A DNA stretch of 64,000 nucleotides from positions 838,112-902,111 of the forward strand of contig NC_069085.1 of the NCBI RefSeq assembly GCF_947172395.1. The letters run 5' to 3'. Below are positions 59,058-64,000 of this stretch, in pieces. The stretch's first letter is position 1, and each line of letters starts with the position of its first letter. Source of the stretch: Bicyclus anynana. Its lineage: Eukaryota; Arthropoda; Insecta; Lepidoptera; Nymphalidae. The translations under genes were made by a program, and so were the position numbers. A model generated the notes under the pieces. That model made no database searches. It was not told where the DNA came from and saw nothing but the letters and a program-made list of their open reading frames with translations.

Positions 59058-61283
59058 ATGGTGCTGATATGGCATCATCTTGCTCTCGTATTTACTCATA
59101 CTGCGCAAATATTTAAATTTGGTGTTAAAAAATTTGCTCGCTTGACCCATTGGTATGCTATGAGACGGGACCTTTGTGATGAAAATTTAACTAAGTTTAA
59201 AGAATGCATGACTAATCTCACATTTTCAGACATTTATGAAACTTCAGAACCGAACGAAGCATTTAATATTTTCTTTGAATTGTTTCACCTTTTTTATGTG
59301 CTATGCTTTCCATATATTAAAATAAAAAGAGATTTAAATAAAAAACCAAAATGGATGTCAAAAGGCATAAGGAGGTGTTGCAAAAGAAAGCGTGAATTGT
59401 TATGGCAGTACAGGAAAAAACCGAATTATGATAATAAGCAAAAATATAAAATATATGGCAAAAGAGTCAAACATATAATTAAAATGACGCAAAAATCACA
59501 AAATAACTATAAAATAAAAAACTCACAGAATAAGTCGAAGGCTACGTGGGCCATTATTAATGATTATAAGGCTAAAGCTTATGACGATAAAGTAATTAAG
59601 ATTAAAAAAGGTAATTTAATAATTAGTAATCCCAGAGAAATAGCACAAGAGTTTAATGAACATTTCCTTAAACATAAAAATATAAATTTAAATATGCCAA
59701 AAACATGTATTGTATGGAATAAATCGAACTCAATTTTTATGAAACCTACATCACCCATAGAAATATATAATATTATAAAACTATTAAAGAACACATACAG
59801 TTGCGGGTATGATGAAATTAGTACAAAAGTCATTAAAACGGTGTCAAATATAATATCGCCCGTTTTAAGCCATATTACAAATCTTTGTGCTGAATGTGGC
59901 GTTTTTCCAGAAAAGTTAAAAATCTCTGTTGTAAAACCAATCTTTAAAAAACAAAATAGAGAAGTAATGGACTGTTACCGTCCAATCTCACTTATACCTA
60001 TATTCTCTAAAATAATTGAAAAATATATGTACAATAACTTAAACGAATATTTTGAAAAAAATGGCATTTTCACGGAACAGCAAATGGGTTTCAGGAAGAA
60101 TAAATCAATAAATTTAGCTATATACAAATTTTTAAAGGAAGTCATGGACAACGTGGATAAAAGGAAAAACGTGTGTGCTCTTTTTATGGATCTCACCAAG
60201 GCGTTTGATTATGTGGACCACTCTATAATGATAGATAAACTAAGTAGATATGGTATTAGAGGGAATGCTTTAAAACTCGTAAATTCATATTTATCGGGTA
60301 GGAAACAGATGACTGAAATAACTAATATAACTGACCATATAGAAACAAAATATATATCAGACCAAAAAACTGTGTCATATGGAGTTCCACAAGGGAGTAT
60401 ACTCGGGCCACTGCTATTTATAACTTACATAAACGACTTACCATCTGTTACTAACTATCAAACATTCTTATTCGCTGATGACAGTACAGTTGTTTTTGTA
60501 GGTGACTCTAAAGATTCATTTGAAAATGACATAAATAATACAATTATAAATATTATTCATTGGTTGACAGTAAATAATCTAATTATAAATCTTGACAAGA
60601 CTAAAATAATGACATTTGGAAATAAATATAATAAATTGACATTGAATATAAATTACTTGGGGGAAAATATAGCAGAGACTACAAGCACAAAGTTTTTAGG
60701 TCTTTATATAGATGACTGCTTGAATTGGAGAACCCATATTGAAGACTTGTGTACAAAATTAAATAGATTTTCCTTTGCTCTGTATATGCTCTCAAAAGTA
60801 GTGAATCAGTCAGCTGTTTTAATTGCTTTTAATGCATATGTTACAGCAAATATACGCTACGGTATCATATTCTGGGGAAATTCATTTGACCGTGATAAAG
60901 TTTTCAAGGCACAAAAGAAGTGTATTAGATCCATTTGTCATTTAAGTCCTACAGTTTCATGTAAACCATATTTTGAAAAATTTAAAATTATGACTTGCCC
61001 ATGCCTATATATTTATGAGGTACTAGTTTTTATGAAAACGAATAGTCAATTGTTTCAATATTCAGATAGTGAACGTAGGAAAAATAAAATCTGTTATACA
61101 TGGCATAAAACATCATTATATAATAATAGCATATTTCACATGGCACCTAAATTGTACAATAAACTGCCTCCAGCGTTAGCCGACAGAAACTTGAGTGCTG
61201 CCGTATTTAAGAATAAAATCAAAGAATTACTGCTCAAGAAATGTTACTATTCTATAAAAGATTATTTAATTGACATTTTTTAA
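59058..61283 (+). CDS. Reverse transcriptase ORF of a non-LTR retrotransposon
   Basis: An open frame of 741 codons. The first ~25 residues are probably flanking DNA read through. From about residue 35 the linker between endonuclease and reverse transcriptase is recognisable (EPNEAFNIFFELF, KKPKWMSKGIRR). The RT follows: CYRPISLIPIFSKIIEK (306-322), motif A FMDLTKAFDYVD (376-387), motif B SYGVPQGSILGPLLF (440-454), catalytic FADD (472-475), then the thumb and the LINE C-terminal region ending LPPALADRNLSAAVFKNKI. There is no RNase H and no zinc knuckle. It makes cDNA at a nicked target site. The N-terminal AP endonuclease is missing, so this copy cannot move alone; the unbroken frame implies a recent insertion. 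Clade is Jockey/CR1-like. Confidence 0.92.
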   Translation: MVLIWHHLALVFTHTAQIFKFGVKKFARLTHWYAMRRDLCDENLTKFKECMTNLTFSDIYETSEPNEAFNIFFELFHLFYVLCFPYIKIKRDLNKKPKWMSKGIRRCCKRKRELLWQYRKKPNYDNKQKYKIYGKRVKHIIKMTQKSQNNYKIKNSQNKSKATWAIINDYKAKAYDDKVIKIKKGNLIISNPREIAQEFNEHFLKHKNINLNMPKTCIVWNKSNSIFMKPTSPIEIYNIIKLLKNTYSCGYDEISTKVIKTVSNIISPVLSHITNLCAECGVFPEKLKISVVKPIFKKQNREVMDCYRPISLIPIFSKIIEKYMYNNLNEYFEKNGIFTEQQMGFRKNKSINLAIYKFLKEVMDNVDKRKNVCALFMDLTKAFDYVDHSIMIDKLSRYGIRGNALKLVNSYLSGRKQMTEITNITDHIETKYISDQKTVSYGVPQGSILGPLLFITYINDLPSVTNYQTFLFADDSTVVFVGDSKDSFENDINNTIINIIHWLTVNNLIINLDKTKIMTFGNKYNKLTLNINYLGENIAETTSTKFLGLYIDDCLNWRTHIEDLCTKLNRFSFALYMLSKVVNQSAVLIAFNAYVTANIRYGIIFWGNSFDRDKVFKAQKKCIRSICHLSPTVSCKPYFEKFKIMTCPCLYIYEVLVFMKTNSQLFQYSDSERRKNKICYTWHKTSLYNNSIFHMAPKLYNKLPPALADRNLSAAVFKNKIKELLLKKCYYSIKDYLIDIF

Positions 61284-61552
61284 TAACTTTGACATAATTC
61301 ATTGACACTTTAGAGAATAAGACATTTGGAATTATATAAATACTGCGCATAAGATATTGTTAAAAACTAATTTAAATTTTATTATACTTATATTGTCTGT
61401 AGTGTTTTTATTTTGTGTGTAGTGTTTTAAGAAATTTGCATGCCAGTATATGGCGAATTGTATAATGCATCTACTTCAACATTTATTGTATACCAGCTAA
61501 TGTACCTAACTATACAATTGCAAATAAATAAATTGAATTGAATTGAATTCAT
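59120..61552 (+). mobile_element. 5'-truncated Jockey/CR1-like LINE with TTGAA tail
   Basis: The element comprises the RT frame, a 3' UTR of about 250 bases and a short (TTGAA)n tail at about 61533-61549. The left boundary, 59120, is approximate: it is where retrotransposon-like protein similarity begins. Loss of the 5' end is the normal outcome of incomplete target-primed reverse transcription. I could not identify a target-site duplication. Confidence 0.8.
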
Positions 61553-61622
61553 TTACAACATATAAATTGCGACTTACGAGCTGAAGTACTAAAACATACC
61601 TTTTAAGGTCTTTATTTTGATT

Positions 61623-61655
61623 AATAGACGTCCACGACTTCATCCGCGTAAAAGT
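61623..61655 (-). mobile_element. Helitron 3' end fragment
   Basis: The minus strand shows TTTTACGCGGATGAAGTCG then TGGACGTCTATTAA, the GC-rich terminal region of the Helitron family with a mutated last tetranucleotide. Confidence 0.45.
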
Positions 61656-63657
61656 AACTTAACTCACTAACTTTTTTCTTTAAATTCTGTATAATTGAAG
61701 TGCTGAACTATGTTTTGGTAGAGTTTCTATAATTTACCATGTGTATCTGCTTTTCTGTTTGTCTGTATCATTGTAGTTACCAAAGGAGTAGATTTTTGGC
61801 GGAAAGCTAATTTTCGGACAATCCGAAGATATTCGACGATATTTCTGACACGATAGCCGTCGTTTTAGTTAAAACATTGAATTTAGTATACCTACATGAA
61901 GATGTGTTTGGAATATAATTGGATCGTTTAGCTTAATAAATAACTTTTGGTATTTAATAAAGTTCATTTTAAAGACAGTCGTGTCATATTACAACCAATG
62001 AAAGTATACCCATAACACTCATTGAAGTTAAAAAACTCGACATCTTGAACTAGATACGCGTGTAACTAGCCCAACCGCAACCGTTGAGGCATCATTGAAG
62101 ATCATAAGTAAACATATTGATTTATCATTTCTTAACCACAAGTATGTTAATAAATAGTTAATAAATATAAGGCGCCTAGCCCATGTTTACCTTACGTATT
62201 AATACCTGAGAGAGAAAAAGTGGTAAGAAATTTGGCAGTTGTTATTTATGAAACATAATTACTTATGATAACAAGCAAGAAAGGAACATTTTTATAAATC
62301 GAAAAAAAGAATAATACTAATTATGATTAAATAATAAGAGTAACAACAAAGTAAAAATTAAATCATGATGATGTCGCTATAAAACAAAGGATAAAAAACA
62401 GAAAGGTAGAAAAGGCAATACATGACATTATCAGTACATAAGAATGCATTAGACTAACGTGTTAATAGAATATATTTATATTTTATAATCTCTTTGTAAG
62501 TTATGAGGAATTATTATTATTTGTTTAGTTTAACTATCTTAATATTTATTACGTACATTAAACCTCGAAAGAATGAAGTGTTCGGAAGTACTAGTATGAG
62601 GTGTAGAGTTATCTAAGGTTATCTAAAATTGTTTGATGTCAGTTACAGAGAACATTGAATATGGTAACAGTGTGTTAAGATTTGATTAAAAATGTTATGC
62701 TTATTAAGCGCTATTGAATTATGTTAAACTCGTAAACAAATCTTGCTTGATGTAATGTCACAGATAACATATAGATCATCATGGCAGACAACGTTTTCGA
62801 ACGTTTAATTTCAAATTAAAATTTGGGAGTATATTAAAGTGTCAACTAGCATATTATTATCAATATCAGTCTATTGTAAGGCTTCTCGCCTTTTAAAGCT
62901 TAGATTCATCAAAGTGTTGATGATGATCAAATGAGGGTTGATGCTGATAATGTTTTGAATTGGTTAACGATAACAATACGATTTAGTAATAGTGTTAATG
63001 CAGACAGCTTAACGTACTCTACAAGGTAAGGGTGTATACATCACCATCACCAACTTCTTGGAATAAGGAAAAGCTCAATATTTTTGACGTCTCATTATCT
63101 GGAGCCATATAGGTTAACCATTGAAAAACAGTTAATTTAAAATTTAATTACACAAAATCTGCATTTCAAGTCTTCTTAAAATTGTATTATCCTCCCTTAC
63201 GTTTTTCATAGGTCCTTAAATGCGCTCTCTCTTCATTTCCTATGCTATTTTTGTCAGTTATGTGAATCAATATGTGAAGTATGTTTTTTATGTAAAATGG
63301 GTATTTAGAAATTAATTTGTACGCATTGCATGATTATTCAGAAGTGTGCCGTGTACATAAAAAAACAGCATTATTCCAAGATTTCGTGACCGAGCTACGA
63401 ACAAATGACAAATAGTGACAAATATTCCTTTGTAGAAAGTTAATCGGCAAAATGGCACCGTTTAGCTAAATTTAGCCGAATCATACGCACGCGATGATAA
63501 TAGCTCTGTGGTATGGCTAATTGCATTGTCTTGTTTAATCCGTTTCTATTTTTGTTTATTTACTTTTTCTTTTAAATTGGGTAATGCGTGACAGAATAAA
63601 TAGCTGTCCTTATTAAGTGGTAACCATCTCGAAGTTATTAGAACTAAGTATAAGTAA
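61656..63657. other. AT-rich non-coding DNA, nothing recognised
   Basis: No frame, RNA gene or repeat family is apparent in these 2 kb. Confidence 0.4.
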
Positions 63658-63781
63658 CTACAGTCGCAGGGATTCGCTGGATGCAGGTGGCTCAGTATTG
63701 TGATGTTTGGAAGTCCCTACAAAAGGCCTATGTCCTGCAGTGGACGTCCATCGGCTGATATGATGATGATGATGATGATGA
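63658..63781 (+). mobile_element. RTE-like LINE 3' end with (ATG)n tail
   Basis: GTCGCAGGGATTCGCTGGAT, ACAAAAGGCCTATGTCCTGC, AGTGGACGTCCATCGGCTGA, then TATGATGATGATGATGATG. It is the cleanest 3' terminus of this family in the window and shows that the trinucleotide run is the element's own tail. Confidence 0.85.
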
Positions 63782-64000
63782 GTAACTAATAATAATTAAG
63801 GATTATTAAGATAGAAGATATTATGTAGTTATGATAAAGATTAATACTAATAAAAAGATGTAGACATACGGGAGATGATTGATAAAATTTGAAAAAATAA
63901 ACTAGTTGCGTTTACGAATAGGTTAATTTTAAGGTTTCAATAGGTTTATAAAAGCTTGCCTTGGAATATAGAGCTTTTTGACTTAAACATAAAGAAAATT

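Overview
The window reads as nuclear DNA of an insect, most likely a moth or butterfly (Lepidoptera). It is AT-rich and intron-containing, and it is crowded with repeat types I associate with lepidopteran genomes: several tRNA-derived SINE families, short Helitrons that start TC-TATACTAATATTATAAAG and end CTAG, retrotransposon 3' ends that finish in (ATG)n, and small terminal-inverted-repeat elements. No bacterial or organellar gene organisation is present.

Layout. (1) 1-6453, minus strand: the only well-supported host gene, a SUMO-specific protease of the SENP1/SENP2 (Ulp1) type. Seven coding exons join in frame, from the start codon at 6453 to the catalytic cysteine exon at the left edge. 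The last roughly 20-30 residues lie outside the window. (2) 6.6-45 kb: a repeat-dense intergenic region of SINEs, Helitrons, RTE-like and other LINE 3' ends, MITEs and an LTR-retrotransposon relic with a tRNA-Leu primer-binding site, many nested in one another. Two small host-derived signals sit in it. One is an intact C-terminal exon of a DHRS4-like short-chain dehydrogenase (21843-22005, minus) with a decayed second copy about 0.9 kb away. The other is a 71-codon minus-strand ORF (25604-25819) with a good start context, a mitochondrial-type N-terminus and an AATAAA 45-55 nt past its stop. (3) 45.1-45.35 kb: a CpG-rich block ending in a GGTAAGT splice donor, a candidate first (5' UTR) exon of a plus-strand gene. 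(4) 45.4-59 kb: AT-rich and strikingly poor in repeats, with no convincing exon. It could be a large first intron, but that is inference. (5) 59.1-61.55 kb: a 5'-truncated non-LTR retrotransposon whose 741-codon reverse-transcriptase frame is still open. (6) 61.6-64 kb: AT-rich non-coding sequence with one RTE-like 3' end.

I see no cluster of genes that work together, so I do not claim a new multi-gene system. The structures most worth a second look are: a perfect 30-bp hairpin at 52993-53059 whose right arm carries a tandem 24-bp duplication; a (CCCTA)n-bearing Helitron lying at the centre of a long inverted repeat (6785-9120); several unexplained GC-rich islands open in both strands; the duplicated SDR exon; and SUMO-interacting-motif candidates in the SENP N-terminus.
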